Shown piece after piece: positions 34,833 through 44,889 of a stretch of DNA of 64,000 nt. The position numbers were made by a program, and so were the translations under genes. The notes below the pieces were generated by a model. The model saw nothing but the letters and a program-made list of their open reading frames with translations, was not told where the DNA came from and did not search any database. Source of the stretch: Talinum fruticosum (Eukaryota > Streptophyta > Magnoliopsida > Caryophyllales > Talinaceae); the NCBI GenBank assembly GCA_021018815.1, contig JAITYX010000058.1:1815001-1879000 (forward strand), read 5' to 3'. Numbering within the stretch: position 1 is the first letter of the stretch; every line of letters begins with the position of its first letter.

Positions 34833-34904
34833 AGCCTATTAGCTCAAATGGTAAAGCTTTTGTGCAATCGCACAAAAGATGTAGGTTCAATTCCTACATA
34901 GGTT
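34833..34904 (+). tRNA. tRNA-like cloverleaf 2 (probable pseudo-tRNA)
   Basis: Acceptor AGCCTAT/ATAGGTT with one G-U pair; T arm GTAGG-TTCAATT-CCTAC; D arm GCTC/AAGC with one mismatch. The anticodon position is an 8-bp hairpin TTTTGTGC-AATC-GCACAAAA. It lies 247 bp after cloverleaf 1 in the same direction. Confidence 0.75.
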
Positions 34905-35523
34905 GCATTCGAATTTGGTTTATTTTGTGGCCATCTTGTTTTTCAGCTCAATTCACTTTGATTACATAAAAACAAATTTTATTTAGTGGAACTATGGAAG
35001 AAGAGTTTCTCAATCATAAATAGTCAAGTCCCTTCAATCCAAATAAAAATAAAAATAAAAATAATCAAGTCCCATTTAGATATAAATAAAGTAAAAGTAA
35101 ACATATACACTTTATATACAAGTCGAAGCATCGGAAGAAGAAGCATGGCCCCCAAAGATCCACACATTACCAACCACAAACCGGACAAAGCAAAGAAGCA
35201 ATCCGGACCTATCTTAAAATATTCAACGAAAACCTTGAGCTCGTTATGTGGAAACATAGACAACTCGTTTCATATACTTCCTCGGATAATACCACTTTGA
35301 GAGAGAAAAACCAAAAACCGGTAGCAACTAAATCCTCGGAACTACTATTCCTTAGACGTACAAGTTAGCAAAACGCTAAAGCATGGTAAACCATAAACGA
35401 ATGGGATAATTGTGGTACCAGTTTAACTTCTTTGTGTCAAGGGTTTTTTTGACTTGGAATAAATTTAAACAACTTATGCAACTTGAAAGTATAATCGTGG
35501 ACTAAAGAGGTGAACACTAATAA

Positions 35524-35594
35524 AGCTTATGTAGGAATCAAACCTACGCCTTTTGTGCAAATGCACAAACACTCTTCCATTGAGCTAATAGGCT
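35524..35594 (-). tRNA. tRNA-like cloverleaf 3 (probable pseudo-tRNA)
   Basis: Minus strand. Acceptor AGCCTAT/ATAAGCT with one mismatch; T arm GTAGG-TTTGATT-CCTAC; D arm GCTC/GAGT. Central hairpin TTTGTGC-ATTT-GCACAAA. It faces cloverleaves 1 and 2 from the other half of the element. Confidence 0.72.
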
Positions 35595-36477
35595 ATATAG
35601 AAATTATTTGCAAACAGGAACATAACTTACAAACAAATGTGCAAGTTCTCGTGGATTATAATTGAACTCAATACCAACATTCACTAACAAATGTGCAAAT
35701 TCTATAGATTATAATTGAACCTCGTATCCATGAAGAGAACCTTTTCTTTAAGTAACAAGTTCTTTTCATAGTGGAGGGCGAAAAGTCGAGCCTCTGTTCT
35801 TCTCTTGTGAAAAGAAATCTCATTTTGACAACCTTCCTAATAAGTAAGGTATGTCTACTCCATTACCTCTACAACTATGCATTAGTGAAAACCTTAGCTC
35901 CAACTCGTATACAACTACAACAAAAAGGCAACAAAAAGACTAGCACCAATCTCAGCTTTTTTTTGCACTCTAGATAATGAAAATTAGATGTCTTCACTAG
36001 TATGAATATAACTCAAGCAACATAAATGGACTAAGAATTTTATCGATATTGTAATACTGCAGACAACATAACCTTCTTAAAACATATGCGTAAACACTCA
36101 ATAAACCCACCTCTTGATCTTCAACTAGGGTTATCCATGAATTCAATAGATTACATTAACCCAGTTCATCCATGAATTCAATAACATACAACCTAAGTGC
36201 TTCCTTCGAACGTAAGAAAACCAACGAGCTATCACATTAACCCAGCTTCATCCATGAATTCAATAGATTACATAACCGATTAACCACATTCAAAGCAGCA
36301 AAAAACCTAATCTAGAAATCCAAAACAAACCTTGCTTCGTCCATTCATCCCACAAAACATAACAAAACTACAACAACATATCCAAGCCAAATCATAATCT
36401 CTTAATCCAATGGGAAAAAAAAAACCAAAGGGGCGAAAGAAAGCAGACCCAAAAAGAGAGAGAGTAAAAATACCGTA

Positions 36478-36657
36478 GATGGGGGCTTCGAGCTCCAAAA
36501 GATTAGGTCGTCGAAGGAAATTATCATTAGAAGCGGCGCAAAGTTGCCGGATCTCCGACTCGAAAAGTCGAACTCGCCTCGCACTTCTAAACCTAGGGTT
36601 TCGAAAATCCAATAACTTGCTTATGATGTCCGGCGGGTCCAGGAGAGCGAGATACAA
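36478..36657 (-). pseudogene. captured fragment of a type-1 Ser/Thr protein phosphatase gene (N-terminal exon)
   Basis: The minus-strand frame reads [16 protein letters not shown], then [20 protein letters not shown] and [14 protein letters not shown]. This matches the start of plant PP1 catalytic subunits (LLD-II-RLL-FRN, then [30 protein letters not shown]) over about 56 residues. Immediately after EAPI the sequence turns into GGTATTTTTACTC and T-rich sequence, as at an exon-intron border, so genomic DNA rather than cDNA was copied. The catalytic metal-binding motifs (GDIHG, GDYVDRG, RGNHE) lie in later exons and are absent. The solo LTR begins 33 bp upstream. Located in the arm of a TIR element, it is best read as a transduplicated gene fragment. 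Confidence 0.78.
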
Positions 36658-36689
36658 GAGAGGGTATGGGAAAGTGATTGGCCGGTGGT

Positions 36690-39179
36690 TGTAACGCCCC
36701 AGTTACCATTACTTAATAATCCCCTAACCCGAGAATATTAGGTAAGGTTGCGGCGGAAGTTACCGATCGAAGGCGTTACGCCGCCCTAACAAAAGGACAA
36801 GGCCGAATTAAAATACCATAATAAACGAGTGTCTAGAGGTCATGCCTCAGCCTGCGTCTCGTGGTGTCATCCCGACTACTTAAGTAACCAATCCCAAGCA
36901 CGGTTCGCTACCTATTTACAAACGTTAGTGACCATTACAACAGATCGCGATAGGAAATGTGCAACACTTAATTACAACCCGAAGTCAAACCCAAAATTAG
37001 CGTGGACGAGAATCACTGTGAGCACCTAATCCCGCACGGGACGGTGATAATGGAATATCCAGCTAAGTCCTGCTCCCGTCAGGCTTCTTATGCAATGGGT
37101 CGTTCATCGATGCTTTTCCTAAAAACAAAACATCAAAATAATTCAAAGAATGAGTCGAAACTCGGTACGAACATTCTCGCACGAGTTAAATAAATTTGAA
37201 ACACATTGATTGAGCGCGCGCATTTCAATTCATTTTAGTTTGAAATCGGGGGAAAGAATATAAGTAAAACTTCCTTGCCGGTTATTATCTCGAAAGTGGA
37301 ACCCCTTGATAATTGATACGATCTTAGTAAGGTGCACACCTCCCGGCCGACCGAGAACCCGAGTTGAAGCCGCGCGGGTTGGGCATAAGCCACGATTATT
37401 GATAATTGATGGGCATAAGCCCCGATAATTGATAATTGGGCGGGGGCCACTTGATTAGGTGGTAAAACTTGATTTGCAAATGGTTCATTATTAATTATAT
37501 ATATGAGAAATGTTGAGATTTGATGAAATATGTGAGTTTTTGAAAGGTACAGGTAATGAACGTACTCGAACCGAGGATGTTTGCTTTCTCCCCTTTTTAT
37601 GAAAATTTAAGTTACTAGCTTTCCAAGCAACCGAAGTGGCCTCGGTTACGTTTCAAATAGATTTCCCTCGTTAATAAGGTTTTTTATTTTTTTGAGTTTT
37701 AATACTTGAATTCGTATAATCGTTGGTAATTTGATTTATTTTCTTTATTTGTTATGTAATCGATTAAGCTAAGATTTTTGTTACTCAACTCCCTTGCACT
37801 AATTCTGTTTAGATCATTATTGAGCACGTACTCGATAAAGTAGTCGACTAGATCCAGCAATGATATTCCCACGGTGTAATGCGTTACGGACTCAAATCAA
37901 GAGAATGAAAACCCACATATACATGTATATATATGTACTTATGCATGTGTACAAGTACCTAAACACTTCGTAGTTAATGTTGTTATTATTATCATTGTCA
38001 TTGTTATTGTTATTATTAGATGCAACTGATTTGATTAACTTGCCAAGCCCAACTTATCTTTCGATCTTTATTCCTAACGTAATTTCTTTATTTCTCACTT
38101 TATCGAGTTCTAACCTAGAACTAGGTGATTACCCAATCTACCAATGCCTTTCCACGGGAGGCTTCACAATTAACCAAATTGCTCGAAATTCATACATATA
38201 CTAACTTAAGGTCCTGGGCATTACTTTCACCACAAAATTCACATTCGCAATCACGATTAAGCATGCTCAATATTTGAACTATTTTCTCAACCTCTGCAAT
38301 TACGCATTAGCCAGTTCAACTTATGCATATACTCCGTCCTACGTTTGCTCAATATAGTCATTCCCCAAAATCTCAAAATCCATCCAGCTTACTCAATTAC
38401 ATAACCAAACATCCCTAATTTCGTTCTCTACATTATAATTCCCTAAAAGAATTTTACCTCTATACACAATCAATCCATCCACTTGCCATAACTCGAGTCA
38501 TTCATACCAGTTTGAATATTCTCAAATCAATCCTTAATTTCACTCAACAACACAATTCTAAATCATACACTTCAATTTATAGTTACAATTGCCTAAATAA
38601 ATCGAAACTTGATAATTTAGGGTTTAGCGTGTTTACCTTCAGATTTGGAGAGAAGAAGTTGAGGAGGACGAGCGGAGGGCGGCGGTGGACGACGCTGCAC
38701 CGGCAACCACCCGGCGAGGCGGCGACAAGCTCGGCGGCGCTGCGGCTGGGGTTGGCTGCCAAGCGAGCCGCGACAGAGGAGTCCCGCAGCGCCTAGCGGG
38801 AGGAAGGGAGAGGCAGCGAGAGCACGAGAGAGGGAGGAAGCGAGAGAGGGGAGACGAGAGGCGGCCGGCGCTGGTCTCCCGCCGGCGTCGGCTGGCGCCG
38901 GTGGCGGAGAAGGTGCCCACGGGGAAGAAGAAGCAGGGGAGGACGGGAGGAGCGGGGAAGCGAGGGGAGGACGGGAGGAGGGAAGGCGGTGAGGCAATTG
39001 AATTGAACTTGCCCGCTTATTTTGGTTTTAACCGCCTCACTATTTTTTTTTCTACTTAATTCCGGATAAATCAGTATCTGGATTTTTCTTAAAAAATCCG
39101 ATTAATTTATTTCATTTTCATTTTTTTCTTTTCTACATTCATTTTTATGTATTTATTTAGTTACTTATTTATTTATTTG

Positions 39180-39265
<86 letters not shown>

Positions 39266-39478
39266 TTTTTAATTTTATTTTAATAATGCTTGTTAACAAA
39301 TTATAACTTTATTATGAGATTTTTATTAGGCCACTTCGTTGCCTTAGCCGCTTAACATGTACATAAAAGTAATTTAAATGTGAAATATTGAATCGAAGTG
39401 CACGCGCTCAATCATATGAATCTTGTAATTAATGAGTTAATAAAATAAACAATTTGGTTTAGGGTCGGGTTGTTACGA
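36690..39478 (-). mobile_element. solo LTR of a Ty3/gypsy element with 5-bp target duplication
   Basis: The insertion begins TGTAACGCCCC at 36690 and ends TTGTTACGA at 39478. GTGGT stands directly outside each end (36685-36689 and 39479-39483). It has no internal region, primer site or polypurine tract, so it is a solo LTR of 2789 bp left by LTR-LTR recombination. The minus-strand start should be TG but reads TC, one substitution. A (TTA)n tract and a G+C-rich patch (38640-38990) lie inside; large overlapping frames in that patch are compositional artefacts. Confidence 0.85.
39181..39264. repeat. (TTA)n microsatellite, 28 units
   Basis: An uninterrupted TTA/ATT repeat of 84 bp within the solo LTR. 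Confidence 0.97.
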
Positions 39479-39483
39479 GTGGT

Positions 39484-39679
39484 GGAGGGGACAAGGGGCC
39501 GGACGGATGCTCGCGCGGGTCAGGTCAGGCTGCGAGGCCGGCGTCCGGGCAGCGGTGCGCTAGGGCTGAATCCATGGCCAAAGTGTACTATCGACCACAA
39601 ACGAGAGAAGGTCTTGGAGAACAACCGACCAGCGGCGGGAGAAGGCCGACAGGAGAACGCCGGCGTGAGGTAGAGCTCC

Positions 39680-39714
<35 letters not shown>

Positions 39715-39916
39715 AGGAGAAAGGAAGCGTAGAAGGTTTCGAGTAGTAGAAATTGGGGGAGGGGACTCGAGACCCCTTCCAAGCCTTTTGTTTTTCTTTT
39801 TTTAAATTAAAAAATTCTCTTTTAATCCCGGACGTTGAATGAAAATTGAGCAGCTGAGATCTGAAGTGCTCACCTAAATGGTGGGCACACCTAAGGGAAG
39901 GCTCACTTGAACCCTC

Positions 39917-39918
<2 letters not shown>
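39484..39918. repeat. right arm and terminal inverted repeat of TIR element 1
   Basis: After the solo LTR comes a G+C-rich then (GA)n arm (39683-39715). The terminal region carries AGGTGAGCACTTC...CTCAGC and AGGTTCAAGTGAGCC-type phrases in inverted orientation, matching both ends of element 2. The terminal GGCTCACTTGAACCCTCCC abuts the (AT)n tract. Confidence 0.7.

Positions 39919-39996
<78 letters not shown>
39919..39996. repeat. (AT)n tract shared by the ends of two TIR elements
   Basis: A 78-bp AT dinucleotide run lies exactly between the terminal repeat of element 1 and that of element 2. The other end of element 2 (45447-45467) also abuts (AT)n. This fits insertion into an AT microsatellite or (AT)n target duplications. 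Confidence 0.95.
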
Positions 39997-39998
<2 letters not shown>

Positions 39999-40090
39999 GA
40001 GGGTTCAAGTGAGCCCTAACTTTAGGTGAGCACTTTTAATCTCAACTATTGAACTTTCAATCAAAGGTTGAGATTAAAAAGGAAAATTAT
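39997..40090. repeat. left terminal inverted repeat of element 2
   Basis: It pairs with 45345-45446 as described for the element; about 75-80% of positions agree by eye. Confidence 0.8.
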
Positions 40091-40640
40091 AATTTAAAAA
40101 AAAGAAAAATACATTTTTTCACTCGGGAGAGGGAGAAGGAAGGTCTCGATGCCTTTACCGAGTCCTCATTCTCACATTTTTCCTCCTCTCTCTCTCCCCT
40201 CTCTTGTCGGAGCTCTCCCCGACGCCGGCATCTACCTTCCGGCCTCCTCCCACCGCCGACCTTTGTTCTCGGGCCCTCTCTCGTCCGTCCCTCTTCTAGT
40301 GCTCGCTAGTTTGTGCTCGCTCGTTCGTCCTCTTTACTTGGTGGCTGCCCTCTCGAACTCACCGGTTGCCTAGACCCGCTGGCCTCACCAGCCCATCCTC
40401 GGCCACCCTCCGTCTCCGCCTTGTCTATCTCTCTATCCTCCCTCATTGAGGAGCACGACCCCGCCGGAAATCACAAGTAAGAGTTTGAATTAAATCTAGG
40501 TTTGCAATTCCTCTGTCTCTCGATCCCTTCTTTGTTTCTCTTTCTCTTGATCCCCCTCTCTCTTTATCTCTAACCACAACCACTTGTCTCCCCCTCTGCG
40601 GCCTACCGCCACCGGAAATAGACAATAGAATCGAGCAACG
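40091..40640. other. CT-rich left arm of element 2, no gene
   Basis: Pyrimidine-rich sequence resembling a plant gene leader, with a mirror-image GA-rich arm at 44890-45340. Open frames here are compositional. Confidence 0.6.
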
Positions 40641-40974
40641 CCGGAGATGTTTTTCTAGGTACATTTTCTTGCTCATCTTGTTTCTGTTTTGTCTTAATTT
40701 TGTGGATTAAAATGCCTTTAATTATTTTTTACATATTGACATTTGAAACTGGTGATTGATTTGCTCATCTTGTGGATTTTGGATTTTGTGGATTATGAAA
40801 CTTGTGATGAATTTTGTGGATTTCAAACTGGTGATGAATTGTGTCAATTTGAATATTTTGGACAATATTATATGTAAGGACGGCCTGTTGCCATTGAGAC
40901 GTGGGGGCATAAACAAGTAAATTGGAAGTTATTCGGAGCGGATTGCGTATTCTGTTTTTGAGTTTGTTTCTTTT

Positions 40975-41130
40975 TCATTTGCAAATAGAAGTTGTAATAA
41001 GGCTACCCATGTGCTAGCCAAGCATGCTTTAGTTAAGAGGAGTAGTAGAACTTGGTCCAGGAATTGCCCCGAGATCTTGCTATCTCGTGCTGACAAACTT
41101 AATTTATTGCTTGAATGTCATGGTGTATGA
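40975..41130 (+). pseudogene. RNase H-like (RVT_3) C-terminal fragment inside element 2
   Basis: An open stretch reads FANRSCNKATHVLAKHALVK and then RNCPEILLSRADKLNLLLEC before a stop. NKATHVLAKHAL is the signature of the C-terminal helix of plant RVT_3 RNase H-like proteins (usual form NxVAHxLAKxAL), found in non-LTR elements and related host proteins. Only the tail is present, and the catalytic acidic residues are absent apart from this end. Probably captured by the TIR element. Confidence 0.6.
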
Positions 41131-41225
41131 CTTTAGTTGACTCTAATCGTGAATGTAGATTTTGGGCACTTGAATTGAGTATTGAACTTGATGTGGTTTC
41201 TCAGGTGTATTGGTGATTTTTGTAT

Positions 41226-41297
41226 AGCCTATTAGCTCAATGGAAGAGCATTTGTGTGAAATGCACAAAAGGTGTAGGTTCAATTCCTACATAGGCT
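41226..41297 (+). tRNA. tRNA-like cloverleaf 4 (probable pseudo-tRNA)
   Basis: Acceptor AGCCTAT/ATAGGCT pairs at all seven positions; D arm GCTC/GAGC; T arm GTAGG-TTCAATT-CCTAC, all perfect. Central hairpin TTTGTG-TGAAATG-CACAAA, 6 bp with a 7-base loop. Of the six copies it is closest to a canonical tRNA, but the base before the central triplet is G rather than T. Confidence 0.78.
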
Positions 41298-41985
41298 TTG
41301 TTTGTGCTCTTCTCTTAATTGTACATCCCTCATTTGAGTTCACTCCAGCTGTTTTGTTTATGTTCTTCTCTTAATTGTGCAAAATGCTTGAGCGGCTAAA
41401 GATGTGCATAAAACACCCTATCCGAGTGGAAAGTCTGTTGCCTTTCTAGGAATGTTTCCCCATATTGGAGAAGCTTTATAAAAAACTTGCCAACATCAGT
41501 AACTATCACAAAATTGCCAAATTCTAGCCTTGAAGGCATGTATATAAAAACAAAAACACAGATTTAACCAAAATGACAAGGGGAAAAAGAAAAATCTATT
41601 TACAACCATTTCCCAGAAAGCAACATCAAGTTTGAAGTTCCGTATTAAACAAAGGAGAGCCTCTTTGTCCCTCCGAGTACCTAATTCAACAGCATATTGT
41701 ACCTTGAATCAACAATGCTTTCCAAACAATGCTTCAGACATGCTTCTCGATAATTGTTATTGTTGCCTTGGATCGAATAGTAGCGTATCTTGAAAGTGTT
41801 TCAACATCAAATGCCATCACATAGCTTCTTAGACTGGAGGGTTTTATCACGTGACTAATTGTGGTCGTGATGTCATCAATCTTGCCTTGCTCAATAGTTT
41901 CTTTTTCCCTCTATTGCATCTGCTCGGGAAGGATCTTCATCGCCTATTCTAGATGAAATCTCCGGTCCACGCGTTTAAGGAAGTA

Positions 41986-43360
41986 ACCATACTCAATATG
42001 TTGAAATTGGAAATCAATATGCAAAAATGTCTCAAAAATACAAAATTCTACTAAACATTAGAAACTCAATATGCTGAAATTGGAACTCTTGCTTTGACTA
42101 CTCTTTCCTCCATGGTATAACCTTCCTAACTTCATTTTAGGCGTGTCTATAATCTTGACTCGCTCAAAAATAAACTTCCTTCAACTTTTACGCATATGTC
42201 TTACTAGCAATCGCACTTGTTTTTGCTTAGACTGTATTTGCTAAGAACCGCACTTTTCGGTGAACTGGAGGGCATATCCATCAAAATATGTGTAAAATAT
42301 AACTAAAAACTATCTCAAATATTACATACCAATAAATGCAAAAAATATCTCAAAAATAAAAAATTGTGCTAAAAATTACGAACTCAATATGTTGAAATTG
42401 GAACTCTTGCTTTGACTACTCTTTTCTTCATGGTACAACCTTTCTAACTTCATTTTAGGTGTGTCCATAGCCCTGGCTGCCCCAAAATGAACTTCCTTCA
42501 ACTTTTACGCACATGTCTTTCTAGCAATCGCTAATTCTCACGCTCACTCTTATTGGTGATGAATTCTAGACACTGCTTGTTGATGAGGCGGAATGATTGC
42601 TAATTCTCGGTGTAAGTTGGTCAATGTTTTAGTTATCTCCGAAAATAATATCGGGAGATGTGAAGCTATTTATGTTCAACTAGGGTCATCTAATAAATCA
42701 GATAGACTATGTGGGAATTGAAACCCACACCTTACGTGCTTTATTACACGTAGCTCTACCAATTGAGCTAATAGACTATTAGTCATTGTGAAAACTATAC
42801 CATCTTTATTTAGGAAAATTACATTCTTATGGAAAAATTGAAATACATTAACAATAAAAGAAAAGAGTAACAATCAAAGGAATTTTCGCTCTTACACAAC
42901 TCCAATAAGGGTTTGAATTGACAAAAGATCACTCTTTCAGCAAGTAACTCAATAGCTTCCCGAGTTTTAGCTCGCATTTAACATCTAGAAAGCTAGGACA
43001 TAAAATGGCTTTTGTTCAGTCAATTGGAGGGCATATCCATCAAAAGATGTGTAAAATATAACTAAAAACTACTTCAAATATTACATACCAATAAATGCAA
43101 AAATGTCTCAAAAATAAAAAATTCTACTGAAAATTAGGAACTCATTATGCTAAAATTGGAACTCTTGCTTTTACTACTCTTTCCTATATGGTATAACCTT
43201 CTAACTTCATTTTTAGGCATGTCCATAGCCCCGGCTGCTAAAAAAAAAAACTTCGTTCAACTTTTACGTGCATGTCTTGCTAGCAACGACACTTGTTCTA
43301 TCCTAGATTGAACTTGCTAGCAATTGCACTTGTTCAATTAACTTTTATGCATGTTGCTAG
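41986..43360. repeat. three direct repeats of about 300 bp in element 2
   Basis: Units near 42000-42235, 42262-42540 and 43018-43350 share AATTGGAACTCTTGCTT, TAACTTCATTTTAGG and CTTCAACTTTTACGC phrases. The second and third also share GGAGGGCATATCCATCAAAA. The third is followed by cloverleaf 6, and cloverleaf 5 lies between the second and third, so repeat plus cloverleaf may have duplicated as one block. Confidence 0.8.
42704..42777 (-). tRNA. tRNA-like cloverleaf 5 (probable pseudo-tRNA)
   Basis: Minus strand. Acceptor AGTCTAT/ATAGTCT with one mismatch; D arm GCTC/GAGC; T arm GTGGG/CCCAC with an 8-base loop. The central hairpin TACGTG...CACGTA keeps pairing while its sequence differs from the other copies. 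Confidence 0.7.
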
Positions 43361-43370
43361 TTTTGTTTTC

Positions 43371-43441
43371 AGCCCATGTGGGATTTGAACCCACATCTTT
43401 GTGTAATAACACAAATGCTCTACCAATTGAGCTAATAGGCG
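43371..43441 (-). tRNA. tRNA-like cloverleaf 6 (probable pseudo-tRNA)
   Basis: Minus strand. Acceptor CGCCTAT/ATGGGCT with one G-U and one end mismatch; D arm GCTC/GAGC around AATTGGTA, the most tRNA-like D loop of the set; T arm GTGGG-TTCAAAT-CCCAC. Central hairpin TTTGTG-TTATTA-CACAAA. Confidence 0.75.
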
Positions 43442-43659
43442 TCCAAGGTTTCATAGACATAGACACCGATCGGTGTATGCTCATTTATGAAACAACTATT
43501 TTATAATCGAATTGGTTAGAAATAATCAGAATTTGTCAACTACATGGAGCCAAACTAATAAAGACTTAACTCCAGAGGTGAAGTTGAACCAAATGGATCA
43601 TTGCCCGGGAGGAAATAAAATAAAGGAGCAAGAAAATTGACAAGAAATTGACAAGAAAC

Positions 43660-43748
43660 CTGTTCTCCAGCTAGGGGATCCGGAATGTTCTCAACGAGCA
43701 AAGGCTCTTGCTTTGAATCATCAAGCATTATGGTGTGAATGTCATAGT
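43660..43748 (-). pseudogene. exon-like captured fragment, possibly TSR1-like
   Basis: Minus-strand sequence reads IMLDDSKQEPLLVENIPDPL and then AGEQ, directly followed by GTTTCTTG, a possible splice donor. The DPLAGEQ ending reminds me of plant pre-rRNA-processing TSR1 proteins, where it is followed by TWPTE. The match is short and from memory, so this is tentative. An adjoining AG|GGGGCATT acceptor-like site at about 43900 suggests more intron-exon structure was copied. Confidence 0.35.
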
Positions 43749-44889
43749 ATGATAAGAGAAGTGCACAAATAAGAACATTTATATGATAGAAAATGTAGCA
43801 GAAATATCGGGCTCACATGAAGAACATGATTTCATGACATCTCCCACATCTTTACTCCTTTTGTTATGCGAAGGACAAGGTTTCTTAATGCCCCCTACAT
43901 TGTAAAGAATATTAAATGAAACTTGAAGTAGCACAACATTTGTTATGAACCAAAAACAAAAGCAAAAATAAGGTATGTTCACCCATGAGAACTTTTGAGC
44001 ACAATGCTTGCAAAGGGCTTCGGTAAGTTTGATAATTAGCTTCCATCTTTAAACCAAGGTTACTAATATACTTCAGTAAGAAATTTGTAGAACTCGATTA
44101 AAAAATAACATATGTTTGAGCTCAAGGTAGAAAAACCTTCGAAACCGGGGATATTCTTCGAAGACAAAAGCGAGCATACACCATGCCTTAGGCTCTTCTT
44201 TTATGATGATGGTAGGCTGAGTTGAAGAAGGATGGTTAAATGACACTTTAACTATCCCCTCTCCCTCACCCCCTAAAAAAGTCTAAAAACTTGTGCGACA
44301 TTTGGTCCGTGATTGACCTCTGGAATCTACATATTTTAATCTAAGAACTTTGCAATTGAACATTGCTGAATGCTTGTTTAGCTAAAAAATTCCATCTATT
44401 CATTAGTTAGTCTCTGAAATGATATGTTGCAACACAATCAATTTTCTTAAAACGTCATCTTTGGAGCATAGACTAAGCAGGGGGTTGAAAAGGTGTAACT
44501 GGAGTTGGTGATCTGGATATCTTTGTTCCTGTTAATTTGTTCATCTTGGGAAAAAGTTGTAGACATTAAAAAAGACTAGATTACATAATCAATTGATGTT
44601 CAAGTATTAGAGATGGAAAAGGGAGGATACTATAAAAAACACCAAATCCATAGAAATTATACATCGGAAAATAACAGACTTCAAGAACCTAGCCACAAAT
44701 CAAAATCACCTAACATTAAAATCAGAATCAATTCAATTAAAAATCCAACACCAAATCGGAATCGATTCAATTCAAAAACACAAATACCGATTTCAATTTC
44801 TACTTCCCAAATCGAATTAATTGAAAAATTAAGAGAGATAAAAAAAAGGTGGATACTCGCGATTTTCTCTTTCCCAATTCGATTTTGAT

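Larger units (their letters stand above)
33537..39918. mobile_element. Pack-MULE-like TIR element 1, interrupted by a solo LTR, left end lost
   Basis: The right end (39810-39918) is a terminal inverted repeat close to that of element 2, ending GGCTCACTTGAACCCTCCC at the (AT)n tract. The layout mirrors element 2: a CT-rich outer arm (33537-33980), tRNA-like cloverleaves pointing inward (two plus, one minus), a GA-rich opposite arm (36440-36480, 39670-39740) and the terminal repeat. The matching left terminal repeat is missing. A phosphatase exon fragment sits in the right arm. Removing the 2789-bp LTR insertion leaves about 3.6 kb. No transposase frame is present, so it is non-autonomous. Confidence 0.55.

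Noticed and set aside
38617..39059. Long overlapping frames on both strands (up to 126 aa) in a G+C-rich patch
   Set aside because: They are rich in Arg, Ala, Pro, Gly and Ser, overlap on both strands and lie inside a solo LTR; composition explains them.
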